Shown here piece by piece: positions 50,599 through 59,611 of a stretch of DNA of 64,000 nucleotides. Below the pieces are notes generated by a model. That model ran no database searches, had not been told where the DNA came from, and saw only the letters and a list, made by a program, of their open reading frames with translations. This DNA comes from Amycolatopsis australiensis. GTDB lineage: Bacteria > Actinomycetota > Actinomycetes > Mycobacteriales > Pseudonocardiaceae. Location: NCBI RefSeq assembly GCF_900119165.1, contig NZ_FPJG01000006.1, positions 2,480,001 through 2,544,000 on the forward strand, given 5' to 3'. The first letter of the stretch is position 1, and the number at the start of each line of letters is the position of its first letter. Both the position numbers and the translations under genes were made by a program.

Positions 50599-51837
50599 AT
50601 GAAAACCGCGTTGACCGGACGGTACCGGTGGGTCGTGCTCGGCGTCCTCTGGCTCACCCTCCTCGTGTCCTACTTCGACCGCGTCGCCCTCGGTTCGGCG
50701 CTTCCGTTCCTCAGCAAGGAAATCGGGCTGTCGCCCGCGGTCGCCGGCGTGGTTTCCGGCGCGCTGTTCCTCAGCTACACGATCGTGCAGGTGCCGGCGG
50801 GCGCGTGGACGGACCGGTTCGGGCAGCGGCGGGTCATCGCCGCGGCGATCGCGTGGTGGACCGTCTTCAGCGTGCTGACCGGCGTCGTCGCCGGCAGCCT
50901 CGCCGCGCTGCTGGTCGTCCGCCTGCTGATGGGCGCGGGGGAAGGGTTCCACGCGCCGCCGCTGTGGCGGGCGCTGTCGAACTGGTTCGAGCCGGGACGG
51001 CGTTCCCTGCCGCTGGCCCTGATGCTCACCGCGCTCACCCTGGGACCCGCGCTGGCGCCGTCGATCGCGTTCCCCCTGATCGCGACGTGGGGCTGGCGGT
51101 CGGTCTTCTACGCGACACTCGTCCCGGGCGTGCTGTGCGTCGTGCTGGTCCTCGCCGTGATGCGGGACGCGCCCGGGCGGCGGAACCTGGTGACGCGACC
51201 GGCGCCGGAAGCCGCGCGACGGCCACGGCGGTGGTGGGTTCCGCACATCTGGCTCACCTTCGGCGCGTTCTTCTGCTTCGGTTTCGTCCTGTACGGCCTG
51301 ATGAACTGGCTGCCGACCTACCTGCTCACCTACCGCGGGCTGACCCTGCTGCGCGCCGGGGTCTTCTCGACGGTGCCGTTCCTCGCCGGGACGGTGGGCA
51401 TGCTGCTGGGCGCGTACGTCTGCCAGCGGTGGTTCAACCGGTCGCGACGCGGGTTCGTCGCGGTCACCTACCTGCTCACCGCGGTCACCGTCGCGGCGAC
51501 CGCGGCCGCGCCGGACGCGACCACGTCCGCGGTGTTCCTGACCGCGTCGGGTTTCTTCCTCTACGCGGGGCTGGGGCCGTTCTGGTCGGTGCCGATGGAC
51601 GTGGTGCGCCCGGGCGAAGTGGGGACGTGGCTGGGGTTCATCAACATGGGCACCCAGCTCGCCGGCCTGCTGGGGCCGGTGGCGATCGGCTGGATCATCC
51701 AGGCCGGCGGCTCGTTCACGCTCGTGTTCGCCGTGATGGTGGCGGCCATGGTCGTGGGAGCGGCGTGTCTCGCGCTCGCCCGCCCGAAGCGCGTGGCGGA
51801 GGACAGCCCGGCCGAGCTCGCGCGGACACGGTCATGA
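50599..51837 (+). CDS. MFS organic-acid transporter (ACS-type)
   Basis: A 412-residue 12-helix permease. The anion:cation symporter style start is RYRWVVLGVLWLTLLVSYFDRVALGSALP, with motif A DRFGQRRVIAA and GAGEGFHAPPLWRALSNWF, typical of carriers for sugar acids, phthalate and other organic anions. It likely imports the substrate of the downstream enzymes. It overlaps the DUF3870 gene (ATGA). Confidence 0.85.
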   Translation: MKTALTGRYRWVVLGVLWLTLLVSYFDRVALGSALPFLSKEIGLSPAVAGVVSGALFLSYTIVQVPAGAWTDRFGQRRVIAAAIAWWTVFSVLTGVVAGSLAALLVVRLLMGAGEGFHAPPLWRALSNWFEPGRRSLPLALMLTALTLGPALAPSIAFPLIATWGWRSVFYATLVPGVLCVVLVLAVMRDAPGRRNLVTRPAPEAARRPRRWWVPHIWLTFGAFFCFGFVLYGLMNWLPTYLLTYRGLTLLRAGVFSTVPFLAGTVGMLLGAYVCQRWFNRSRRGFVAVTYLLTAVTVAATAAAPDATTSAVFLTASGFFLYAGLGPFWSVPMDVVRPGEVGTWLGFINMGTQLAGLLGPVAIGWIIQAGGSFTLVFAVMVAAMVVGAACLALARPKRVAEDSPAELARTRS

Positions 51838-52208
51838 CCGTCCACATCGAGCACCCGGGGCCCGTCGGGTGGGACAATCCCGCGATGACAGCGGCAGGCA
51901 GTCTCATCGTCGTCGGGTACGCGAAGGTGGCCGCGGCTTCGGCCGCGCACAGCGCGCACGAGCTGTTTTCCGTGTGCCTGCGCGTGGACCGGCGGACGCA
52001 CACCGTGCTCGAGGCGGAGGCGACCGCGGCGACGGCCGTGGTCCGGCAGTGGGTGGCCGAGCTGCTGCTCGGCGCCGACCTCTCCGCCGATCCGGCGCCG
52101 ATCCTGGCGGTCGTCGAGCAGAACTACCTCGGCACCGGCGCCGGTGCCATCCGCCAGGCGATCTCCGACGCCTGGCGGCGCTACGCGCGGCACCGGGAGG
52201 GGCGATGA
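51834..52208 (+). CDS. DUF3870 domain protein
   Basis: A 124-residue (or 107-residue, from an internal ATG) protein with the DUF3870 pattern: LIVVGYAKVAAASAAHSAHELFSVCLRVD, then VVEQNYLGTGAGAIRQAISDAWRRY. It is soluble and of unknown function. The overlapping ATGA at both ends (MFS upstream, MBL downstream) makes operon membership near certain. Confidence 0.8.
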   Translation: MTVHIEHPGPVGWDNPAMTAAGSLIVVGYAKVAAASAAHSAHELFSVCLRVDRRTHTVLEAEATAATAVVRQWVAELLLGADLSADPAPILAVVEQNYLGTGAGAIRQAISDAWRRYARHREGR

Positions 52209-53077
52209 CCTTCGAGATCCACCGGCTGAACTTCGGTTCGGTGTTCATCGACGAGTCGATGCGGCTGCGCGGCATCCCGCCCGGGCACCGGATCGCCGTG
52301 CCGGCACAGGGTTTCCTGCTGTTCGGCGCCGGCGGGCCGGTGCTCGTCGACGCCGGCTACCGCGATCCGTCCGTCCTGGGCGCGGGCGGCGAGATCGGTC
52401 GCGGGCAAGGGTTCGAGGAGCAGCTGGCCGCCCACGGGCTCGAACCCGGCGACCTGACCTGCGTGATCATGACCCACCTGCACCGCGACCACGCCGGGCA
52501 CCTGCACCGCGTGCCGATGTCCGTGCCGGTCGTGGTGAACCGGAGCGAGCTCGGCGGTGCCTGCACGGGAATCCAGGGCCGGGCCTACGCCAAGGACGAC
52601 CTGCTGCACCTGATCGAGCGGCTCTACACGCCGGGGGCGCTGCGGTTCCTCGACCTGGAGCCGGGCGGGCCGGGCGAGACGCTGTTCCCCGGGATCACGT
52701 GCCGCCTTTCGGGCGGGCACACGCCGGGCTCGATCGGCATCGTCGTCGACACCGCGGAGGGCGAGGCCTATCTGTGCGGTGATCTCTTCTACGACGTCGA
52801 AGGCGCGTTGCGGAACCAGCCGCGGGACGGCTTCGTGGCCGGTGTGCAGCCGACGTTCCTCGTGCCCGACGATCCGGCGCTGAGCAACAACTTCACTACG
52901 TCGGTGGTGCAGGAGATGCGCGCGGCGAAGGCGGCTCGCCGCTACCGCTTCATCCTGGCCGCGCACGACGATCCCGGTGTCCTCGAAGGCGGCCGGTACG
53001 TCGGGCGGATTCTCGGTGACGTCGTCCCGGGCCCGGTGACTCCGGCGGGCCCGGACCCACGTGGTTCGGAAAGGTGA
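52205..53077 (+). CDS. Metallo-beta-lactamase-fold hydrolase
   Basis: A 290-residue MBL enzyme. The di-metal site HLHRDHAGH lies near residue 95, with further ligands in SGGHTPGSIGI, CGDLFYDVE and the final His in ILAAHDDPGVL. The fold type resembles lactonases and glyoxalase II. It probably hydrolyses a lactone, ester or thioester of the imported acid. It overlaps DUF3870 by ATGA and is followed within 7 nt by the oxidoreductase. Confidence 0.85.
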   Translation: MTFEIHRLNFGSVFIDESMRLRGIPPGHRIAVPAQGFLLFGAGGPVLVDAGYRDPSVLGAGGEIGRGQGFEEQLAAHGLEPGDLTCVIMTHLHRDHAGHLHRVPMSVPVVVNRSELGGACTGIQGRAYAKDDLLHLIERLYTPGALRFLDLEPGGPGETLFPGITCRLSGGHTPGSIGIVVDTAEGEAYLCGDLFYDVEGALRNQPRDGFVAGVQPTFLVPDDPALSNNFTTSVVQEMRAAKAARRYRFILAAHDDPGVLEGGRYVGRILGDVVPGPVTPAGPDPRGSER

Positions 53078-53084
53078 GGGTGCA

Positions 53085-54071
53085 GTGAGAGCGTTGTGCA
53101 TCGCGGAGCCGTCGGCCGACGCGGCGACCACGTCGGTCGCCGAGGTGGAGCGGCCGCGGCCCGGGCCCGGGCAGGTGACGATCGCGGTCGGCCACGCCGG
53201 GATCAACTTCATCGACGTCATGGCCCGCCGCGGCGACCCGGGGTACGCGTCCGCGTGGCCGTACGTGCCGGGGCTCGAGGTGGCGGGAACCGTCGAAGAG
53301 ACCGGCAGCGGCGTGGACCACGTCCGGCCGGGGCAGCGGGTCGCCGCGTTCACGCCGGGTGGCGGGCTGGCGGAGGTGGCGGTCGCGGACGCCGGCGTCA
53401 CGGTGGCGGTGCCCGACGGCGTGTCGTTCGCGCAGGCCGCGGCGGCCCCGCTGGTCGTGGCCACGGCGGTGCTGCTGCTGACCGACCGGGCGAGGCTGCG
53501 TCCCGGCGAGTCGGTGCTGCTGCACTCGGCCAGCGGCGGCATCGGATCGGTGCTCAGCCAGGTGGCGGCGGCGCTGGGCAGCGGAACCCGCGTGGGCACG
53601 GTCGGCAGGCCGGACAAGATCGCAGCCGGCCGGGCGGCGGGCTGGGACGAGGTGTTCGCCCGCGACGACGACCTCGTGGCGGCGATCCGCGGGGTAGCGC
53701 CGGACGGAGTGGACGTCATCCTCGACCCGACGGGAACCGGGCTGCTGGAGGTGGATCTGGACGTCGCCGCCCCGGGGGCGAGGATCGTGCTGTTCGGCAA
53801 CGCGGCGGGCGGGGTGCCCGCACCGTTGCCCCCGGCGGGACGGCTCATCGGCGGCAACGTGGGCGTGATCGGCTTCAGCATGAGCAGGCTGACGGCGACC
53901 GCGCCGGGAGTGGCGGCCTCGGCGCTGGAGCACGGGCTGGACATGATCGCCGCGGGCGAGATCCGGCCACCGATCACGGTGGTGGAGTCCCTGGCGGCGG
54001 TCGGGGAAGTGCATGACTTGCTGGCTCAGGGCCGCGGGAGCGGCAAGTACGTGGTGCGGGTGGCCGGATGA
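53085..54071 (+). CDS. Zinc-free quinone oxidoreductase-type MDR
   Basis: A 328-residue medium-chain reductase of the NADPH:quinone oxidoreductase branch. GroES-like N-terminus (GHAGINFIDVMARRGDPGY), nucleotide motif LLHSASGGIGSVLSQVAAAL; zinc ligands are absent. It reduces quinones or enones with NADPH. The GTG is preceded by GAGGG. The last codons belong to an 18-bp sequence that is duplicated at the start of the next gene. Confidence 0.85.
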   Translation: MRALCIAEPSADAATTSVAEVERPRPGPGQVTIAVGHAGINFIDVMARRGDPGYASAWPYVPGLEVAGTVEETGSGVDHVRPGQRVAAFTPGGGLAEVAVADAGVTVAVPDGVSFAQAAAAPLVVATAVLLLTDRARLRPGESVLLHSASGGIGSVLSQVAAALGSGTRVGTVGRPDKIAAGRAAGWDEVFARDDDLVAAIRGVAPDGVDVILDPTGTGLLEVDLDVAAPGARIVLFGNAAGGVPAPLPPAGRLIGGNVGVIGFSMSRLTATAPGVAASALEHGLDMIAAGEIRPPITVVESLAAVGEVHDLLAQGRGSGKYVVRVAG

Positions 54072-54193
54072 GGCGCCTGATCGCGGGCGGCGGTCGCCCG
54101 GCGCCGCGTGAGGGGCACGTGCGAGTGGTGGGTCCGATGGTGGGCGGCCACGACCCAGCGTCGCACAGGCGGCACGTGCGGGTGGCCGGATGA
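54054..54193. repeat. Degenerate tandem repeat between the oxidoreductase and PhzF genes
   Basis: GTGCGGGTGGCCGGATGA occurs at 54054-54071, where it encodes the end of the oxidoreductase, and again at 54176-54193, covering the PhzF start. A degenerate third copy, CACGTGCGAGTGGTGGGTCCGA, begins near 54118. Unit spacing is about 60 bp. This looks like local tandem duplication of a gene end that then supplied the next gene's leader and start codon. Confidence 0.75.
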
Positions 54194-55038
54194 TCGGCCC
54201 GGTCACCCTCGTCCGGGCGTGCCTGCGCGACGGCTCGGGTGGCAGCCCCACCGCCGTCCTCGCCGACGCGTCGCTCACTGACGCCGAGCGTCGCCAGGTG
54301 CCCGGTCTGGCCGGCGCGTCCCACGCCGTCTTCGTGTCCGGGGACAGCCGACCCGCCCTTCGCTTCTTCACCAGCGAAGGCGAGCTGCCCGCGTGCGGCC
54401 ACGGGACCGTCGCCGCGCTGGCCGTCCTCGCCCAGCGTGCCGGGAAATCCGGTTATCAAACCACTCTCCACGCGGGCGGGCGCGTCTTCGACGGCTGGGC
54501 CACCGCGGACGCACGGCGGATCACCGCCGCGTTCGACCCCGGGCCGGTGCAGTTGCGCGCACCCGCCGCCGGGGAGTGCGACCACGTCCTGTCCGCACTG
54601 GGCCTGGAAAAGGACTCCGGCGTGCGAGTGGCTTCGGTCGGACGGCCACGGCTGCTCGTTCCCGTCGCGGACACCGCCCGGCTCGCCGCGCTCACCCCGG
54701 ACTTCGCCGCCCTGCGTGCCGCCTGCGACGATCTCGGGCTGCTCGGCTGTTACGTCCACTCGCCGCCCGATCCGGGCGGACGGCTCGCCGCCCGGATGTT
54801 CGCGCCCTCGATCGGGGTGCCCGAGGACATCGCCAACGCCAACAGCACCGCCTGCCTCGCCGCCCACCTGGCCGGCCAGGGCATTCCCGCCATCACGGTC
54901 GACATGGGCGACGCCGTCGGCAGCCCCGCGACGATCACCGCCACCACGCGGCCCGGCCCGGCGGGAACGGTGACGGTGCGGGTGGGCGGAGACGCGGCTT
55001 TCCCGTACCCCTCCCGTAGCCGCCCTGGCTCACCGTGA
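54190..55038 (+). CDS. PhzF-family isomerase
   Basis: A 282-residue PhzF-type protein with the double diaminopimelate-epimerase-like fold. The catalytic Glu lies in FFTSEGELPACGHGTVAAL, and the second-domain phosphate-like loop in NANSTACLAAHLAGQG. PhzF itself isomerises dihydrohydroxyanthranilate, but no other phenazine genes are here, so the substrate is unknown. The start codon lies within the duplicated 18-bp repeat. Confidence 0.85.
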   Translation: MIGPVTLVRACLRDGSGGSPTAVLADASLTDAERRQVPGLAGASHAVFVSGDSRPALRFFTSEGELPACGHGTVAALAVLAQRAGKSGYQTTLHAGGRVFDGWATADARRITAAFDPGPVQLRAPAAGECDHVLSALGLEKDSGVRVASVGRPRLLVPVADTARLAALTPDFAALRAACDDLGLLGCYVHSPPDPGGRLAARMFAPSIGVPEDIANANSTACLAAHLAGQGIPAITVDMGDAVGSPATITATTRPGPAGTVTVRVGGDAAFPYPSRSRPGSP

Positions 55039-55142
55039 TCGACCTGCTGTTTCGCCGGTCGTCCCGCGGCGCTCGCACACCACGCGCAGCCGGCCTCGGG
55101 CGGCAGACTTTCCCGTGACGCCGACAGGAAAGGGGATAGGGC

Positions 55143-55169
55143 ATGATTCCGCTCACCTGGTTCCCGTGA
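55143..55169 (+). other. Eight-codon open frame with ribosome-site-like leader
   Basis: ATG-ATT-CCG-CTC-ACC-TGG (MIPLTWFP, stop) follows AGGAAAGGGG within about 10 nt in the gap between the converging PhzF and GlxA-type genes. It could be a chance frame, a minimal leader or the eroded start of a lost gene. Confidence 0.2.
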
Positions 55170-55176
55170 CCGCACC

Positions 55177-55204
55177 GGCCGGCTCCCGCTGCCGGGGGCC
55201 GGCC
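55177..55204. terminator. GC hairpin between converging genes
   Basis: GGCCGGCTCCC pairs with GGGGGCCGGCC (one G-U) over a 6-nt loop, ending at the stop codon of the GlxA-type regulator. It probably terminates transcription from both sides. Confidence 0.55.
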
Positions 55205-56199
55205 TAGCCGTCGCGGCGGGACGGTTCCGGGTTGCGGGTGAAGGACGCGCGGTAGCCCGTCGGCGTCAGGCCCGTCTTCCTCGCCAGGTGCTGACGGAGG
55301 GAATCCACCGTCCCGATGCCGCTGCGGCGGGCGACTTCCCCGAGCGGGAGATCGGTGGACTCGAGCAGCTCGCGGGCGCGGTCGACGCGTTGCTGGAGCA
55401 GCCACTGCAACGGGCTGAGCGCGGTCTCGGCCTGGAACCGGCGGGTCAGGGTCCGGACGCTCGTGTTGGCGTGCCGGGCGAGGTCCGCCAGCGTCAGCGG
55501 TTCGGCCAGGCGTTCCAGCGCCCACGCGCGGGTTTCGGCGAGCGACGTCCCGCGTTCCGGCGGCGCGGGCGCGTCGATGAACTGCGCTTGCCCGCCCGGC
55601 CGGACGGGGGCCACCACGGCGAGCCGCGCGACCGCGTTGGCGACCGCGGCACCGTAGTCCGAGCGCACGAGGTGCAGGCAGAGGTCGATGCCGGCGGCCA
55701 GGCCGGCCGAAGTGATGATGCCGCCGTCTTCGACGAAGAGCACGTCGGGCCGGATCGTGCCGGCCGGGCAGCGTTCGGCGAGTTCGCCGGCGTAGCGCCA
55801 ATGCGTCGTTGCGGTGCGGCCGTTGAGCAGCCCGGCCTGCGCGAGCACGAACGCGCCGGTGCAGATGGACGCGATCCGCGCGCCCCGGCCTGCCGCCCGC
55901 CGGATCGCCGCCAGCACCCGGGGATCGGCGTCCTCGCGGGCGCCGGTCCCGGTGACGATGACGGTCCGCGCGTTCGCCACGGCCGACAATCCGTGCCGTA
56001 CCACGACATCCAGGTCACCGGTGGCCTCGACGACGCCCGGCACGGCGGTGCAGGTGACCACCTCGTAGCCGGCGGTCCCGGCCACGGTGACCCCGCCGAG
56101 CACCAGGTCCGGAATGGACAGTTCGAAGGTGCCGACGGGCGGGACGGCGACGACCGCGACCCGGTGCGGCACGACGGGCTTGCGGGACGGGCGCGGCAT
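55204..56199 (-). CDS. GlxA-type AraC regulator (DJ-1/PfpI-AraC)
   Basis: A 331-residue regulator: DJ-1/PfpI-like sensor (VIVTGTGARED, ICTGAFVLAQAGLLNGRTATTHWRY) and C-terminal AraC helices (LADLARHANTSVRTLTRRFQAET, LGEVARRSGIGTVDSLRQHL). It is related in design to the other GlxA-type regulator of this window but is not a recent copy. It is divergent from the lipoprotein hydrolase gene over 187 bp without a gene and may regulate it. Confidence 0.85.
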   Translation of the reverse strand: MPRPSRKPVVPHRVAVVAVPPVGTFELSIPDLVLGGVTVAGTAGYEVVTCTAVPGVVEATGDLDVVVRHGLSAVANARTVIVTGTGAREDADPRVLAAIRRAAGRGARIASICTGAFVLAQAGLLNGRTATTHWRYAGELAERCPAGTIRPDVLFVEDGGIITSAGLAAGIDLCLHLVRSDYGAAVANAVARLAVVAPVRPGGQAQFIDAPAPPERGTSLAETRAWALERLAEPLTLADLARHANTSVRTLTRRFQAETALSPLQWLLQQRVDRARELLESTDLPLGEVARRSGIGTVDSLRQHLARKTGLTPTGYRASFTRNPEPSRRDG

Positions 56200-56386
56200 G
56201 GCCAGATCCTCCGGAAGCTGATGATCCAGCCAGCAGCCTAGCAGCGTTGTCCCCCTTGCGAGCTACCCGCAGGTGTCCACTGCGTGGTGACGATTCCGCG
56301 GCTCGTGGCCCCTAGCGTTTGGGTCACCGCGGCGCCGACGCCGCGGGGGCCGATCGGCCGGTGGGACGACGAACCGTGGAGTACTG

Positions 56387-57241
56387 ATGTTTCGCAATGC
56401 CAAGGCAACCGCTGTCGCCGCTCTGTTCTGCGCGGTCGCCGTGCCGGTGCTGGCCGCCTGTGACGAGGCCGAGGAGCCGGCCCCGATCTCCGGTACCACG
56501 AAGATCACCGTCGAGGGCCGGTCGGTGAACGTGTCCTGCTCGGGCGAGCCCGACGAGGACCGGCCGGTCGTCGTCCTGCTGGCCGGCCTCGGCGATGGTC
56601 TGGACAAGCTGGCCGGGTTCCAGAAGACGCTCAGCGAAAAGGGCCGGGTCTGTTCCTACGACCGGCTCGGCGAAGGCGCGAGTGACCGGCCGGACGGCCC
56701 GCAGACCTTCGACAGCAGCGGGAAGATCCTCACCGGCGTGCTGGACCGCGTGGCCGGGCACCGCCCGGTGGTGCTGGCCGGGCACTCCCTCGGCGGCCTG
56801 ATCGCCGCCCGGTACGCGCCGGCTCACCGGGACCGGGTCGCGGGCCTGGTGCTGATGGACGCCACGCCGTCGACCATCGTCGCCGACACGAACGCGGCGA
56901 TCCCGGCGTCGGCCACCGGGCAGGCGGCCGAGCTGCGCGCGCAGAGCGTGGCCGTCTACAGCGGCCAGAACCCGGAGAACCTGACCGTCCAGGACGGTGA
57001 GGTCGGGTCCGCCGGCGACGTTCCGGTCGAGGTGATCCAGCACGGGCAGCCGTACCTCGCGGCCGTTCCGCAGTACGGCGAGGCGCTGGAGAAGGCGTGG
57101 GCCGAAGGTCAGCACAAGTGGCTGCGGCTGTCCAGCCGCAGCAAGCCGGTCACCGCGCCCAACAGCGGGCACTACATCTACGTCGACCAGCCCGACGTCG
57201 CCGTGGAGGCCGTCCGGCGCGTCACCGCCGAAGCGGAATGA
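56387..57241 (+). CDS. Lipoprotein alpha/beta hydrolase
   Basis: A 284-residue alpha/beta hydrolase with a lipoprotein signal peptide: a hydrophobic segment ending in the lipobox VLAACD, so it is anchored on the outer face of the membrane. The nucleophile elbow GHSLGG lies near residue 133, and the catalytic His in NSGHYIYVDQP. It is an esterase, lipase or haloalkane-type hydrolase of unknown substrate. Ribosome site GGAG. It converges with a TetR gene. Confidence 0.85.
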   Translation: MFRNAKATAVAALFCAVAVPVLAACDEAEEPAPISGTTKITVEGRSVNVSCSGEPDEDRPVVVLLAGLGDGLDKLAGFQKTLSEKGRVCSYDRLGEGASDRPDGPQTFDSSGKILTGVLDRVAGHRPVVLAGHSLGGLIAARYAPAHRDRVAGLVLMDATPSTIVADTNAAIPASATGQAAELRAQSVAVYSGQNPENLTVQDGEVGSAGDVPVEVIQHGQPYLAAVPQYGEALEKAWAEGQHKWLRLSSRSKPVTAPNSGHYIYVDQPDVAVEAVRRVTAEAE

Positions 57242-57251
57242 CGGCGTTCCG

Positions 57252-57845
57252 CTACGAGCCCGGAGCCGGCTCGTGGGAATCCCAGCCGCGGGCGAGCAGG
57301 TCGAAGAGGGTCTCGACCGCGGCCCGGCGGTCCGGACGGCCGTGGGCGAGGGCCGGGATCTCGAGGACGAACCGGGCGAGCGCCACGCAGGCGAGATCGT
57401 CGGCGCCGGCGCCGATCTCCGCCGCGATGGCCGCGCCGAGGCTGCCGGCGTGGCGGGTCCACATGCGTTCGGCGTACGCGCGCAGTGCCGGCGTGGCGTC
57501 CACCAGCTCGGTGAACTCGGCCGCCTGGGGGTGCTCCGCGATCGGCAGCCAGCTGGCGAGGACGTGCCGGCGGAGGGCGTCGAGGACGCTCTCGCCGGGC
57601 GCGCGTTCCCGCACGGCGGCGACCAGCCGGGCCTCCCGGTCCGCGTCCTGGTCGAACACCAGCGCTTCCTTGCCGCTGAAGTGCTTGAAGACCGTCGTGG
57701 TCGACACGTCGGCCGCGTCGGCGATGTCGCGGATGCTCACCTGGTCGTAGCCGCGGGCCAGGAACAGCTGCAGCGCGGCGTCGGCGATCGCCTGGCGGGT
57801 GGCCGCCTTCTTGCGTTCGCGACGGCCGGGAGGAGACACGGTCAT
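57252..57845 (-). CDS. TetR-family repressor
   Basis: A 197-residue TetR protein. The helix-turn-helix reads ATRQAIADAALQLFLARGYDQVSIRDIADAADVSTTTVFKHF (region from residue 15), followed by an all-helical ligand domain. It is divergent from an FAD monooxygenase over 100 bp. That gap holds CGAC-N10-GTCG (57860-57877) and GACTC/GAGTC arms, either of which could be its operator. Confidence 0.85.
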   Translation of the reverse strand: MTVSPPGRRERKKAATRQAIADAALQLFLARGYDQVSIRDIADAADVSTTTVFKHFSGKEALVFDQDADREARLVAAVRERAPGESVLDALRRHVLASWLPIAEHPQAAEFTELVDATPALRAYAERMWTRHAGSLGAAIAAEIGAGADDLACVALARFVLEIPALAHGRPDRRAAVETLFDLLARGWDSHEPAPGS

Positions 57846-57945
57846 GGCCTGACTCTAACCGACAGTGGCATCAGTCGTAAAGTTGACTCGTTGCACATTT
57901 GTATTGAGTCTGCTTAAGTGGGTTTCCGTACGAAAGGAGACAGCC

Positions 57946-59103
57946 ATGACCTCACCCCGGCAAGCCCGCATCCACGTCATCGGCGCCGGACCCGGTGGCC
58001 TGACCTGCGCCCGCATCCTCCAGCGGCACGGCCTCACGGTCACCGTCCACGACCGCGAGCCCGGTCCCGACGCGCGCAACCAGGGCGGCACCCTCGACCT
58101 GCACGCCGACAACGGCCAGCTCGCGTTGCGCGAAGCCGGCCTGCTCGACGAGTTCTTCGCCCTGTCCCGCCCCGAGGGACAGGAGATGCGGCAGCTCAAC
58201 GCGTCCGGGCAGCTCACGTTCCACTACGTCCCCGAGGCCGGCGAGCTGTTCAAGCCGGAGATCGACCGCGGTCAGCTGCGTGACCTGCTGCTCGGCTCCC
58301 TGCGCCCGGGAACCGTGCGGTGGGGCCACGCGCTCGACCGGATCAGCGGACCGCCGGAGGGCCCGCGGCAGCTGCACTTCGCCGACGGCACGACCGTCGA
58401 GGCCGACCTGGTCATCGGCGCCGACGGCGCGTTCTCCCGGGTCCGCCCGGCGGTGTCGACCGCCGTTCCCGGGCACACCGGCGTGAGCTTCCTGGAAGCG
58501 TGGTTCTCCGACGTCGAGAACCGGCACCCCGAGCTGGCCGAGCTGGTCGGCCCGGGCAGCGCCGGCGCGGCCGACGGCTCGCGCGGCCTGTTCGCCCAGC
58601 GCAACAGCGGCGACCACATCCGCGTCTACCTCATCCGGCGCGTCCCGGCCGGCTGGATCGGCGAGCGCGGGCTGACGATCGAGGACACCGAAGGCATCCG
58701 CGCCGTCCTGCTCCAGGAGTACGCGCACTGGGCGCCGAACCTACGCCGGCTGATCACCGACAACGACGGACCGTACGTCGATCGCCCGATCTTCGCCCTT
58801 CCGGTGCCGCACACCTGGACGTCCGACCCGACGGTGACCCTGCTCGGCGACGCCGCGCACCTGATGCCACCGCTCGGCGTCGGCGTCAACCTCGCCATGC
58901 TCGACGCGAGCGACCTGGCACTGGCGCTCGCGAACGCGTCCACTGTGGACGCCGGGATCCGCGCCTACGAGCAGACCATGCTGCCCCGCTCGACGGAGAT
59001 GGCCAAGGCCCTCGAAGGCGGCGCCGAGGGCCTGCTGTCCGACGAGCTCCCGGACTTCGGGAACGAACCCGGTTTCCAGCCCGGCGCCGCTCGATCGGCC
59101 TGA
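57946..59103 (+). CDS. FAD-dependent monooxygenase (TetX-like)
   Basis: A 385-residue flavin hydroxylase of the TetX/PHBH group: FAD motif HVIGAGPGGLTCARILQRHG, DG motif LVIGADGAFSRVR and GD motif TLLGDAAHLMPPLGVGVNLAM. It may modify aromatic or tetracycline-like compounds. Ribosome site AAAGGAG lies 8 nt before the ATG; longer frames would run into the TetR operator region. Confidence 0.9.
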   Translation: MTSPRQARIHVIGAGPGGLTCARILQRHGLTVTVHDREPGPDARNQGGTLDLHADNGQLALREAGLLDEFFALSRPEGQEMRQLNASGQLTFHYVPEAGELFKPEIDRGQLRDLLLGSLRPGTVRWGHALDRISGPPEGPRQLHFADGTTVEADLVIGADGAFSRVRPAVSTAVPGHTGVSFLEAWFSDVENRHPELAELVGPGSAGAADGSRGLFAQRNSGDHIRVYLIRRVPAGWIGERGLTIEDTEGIRAVLLQEYAHWAPNLRRLITDNDGPYVDRPIFALPVPHTWTSDPTVTLLGDAAHLMPPLGVGVNLAMLDASDLALALANASTVDAGIRAYEQTMLPRSTEMAKALEGGAEGLLSDELPDFGNEPGFQPGAARSA

Positions 59104-59118
59104 TCGGCGACTCGCCGG

Positions 59119-59532
59119 TCATTCCCGCTTCGAACCGGCCGGCGACCGCGCGAGCCACGCCAGGGCTTCCCCGACAGTGCGGTGCACCGGCAGGCGGTCC
59201 CCGAGCCCGAGCGCGGTGATCGGGCGCAGCAGGGCCCGGCGCCGGCCGGCGACGGCGAGCGGCACCCCCACCGCGGTGGCGTCGGCGACGGCGTCGAGCA
59301 GGATCGTCACGACGCGGGCGGCGCAGAACTCCACCGCCGACGTGTCGCAGACCAGCACCGGTGGCCGCCGGTCGAGTTCGTCCGCCAGCAGCGCGGCGAA
59401 CCGGTCGGTGACGGTGAGGTCGAGTTCGCCCGCCACGGTGACCACGCTGGCGCCGGCTGTCCTGGCCACCGCGAAGGACGCCGCCGGGCGGCGGCGCGGA
59501 TCTCGCGGGCGGGGCAGGGACATCGACGACAT
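59119..59532 (-). CDS. STAS-domain protein (anti-sigma factor antagonist-like)
   Basis: A 137-residue STAS protein: VVTVAGELDLTVTDRFAALLADEL, then DTSAVEFCAARVVTILLDAV. In antagonists such as SpoIIAA the segment after the strand reads D-S-S-G with the phosphorylated Ser; here it is C-A-A-R, so phospho-switching is unlikely. The ATG (MSSMSLP) is preferred; a GTG 25 codons upstream is possible. No anti-sigma kinase gene is adjacent. Confidence 0.75.
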   Translation of the reverse strand: MSSMSLPRPRDPRRRPAASFAVARTAGASVVTVAGELDLTVTDRFAALLADELDRRPPVLVCDTSAVEFCAARVVTILLDAVADATAVGVPLAVAGRRRALLRPITALGLGDRLPVHRTVGEALAWLARSPAGSKRE

Positions 59533-59611
59533 GGGCGCCAACGTACCCAAACGTCGTTCCGGCGCCACGATTCTCCGCTCAGGAACAGCCGATCGGGTGG
59601 TTTCCACGAGG

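Noticed and set aside
57860..57877. TetR operator CGAC-N10-GTCG
   Set aside because: Position is suitable, but only the outer four bases are symmetric, too weak to list as a separate site.
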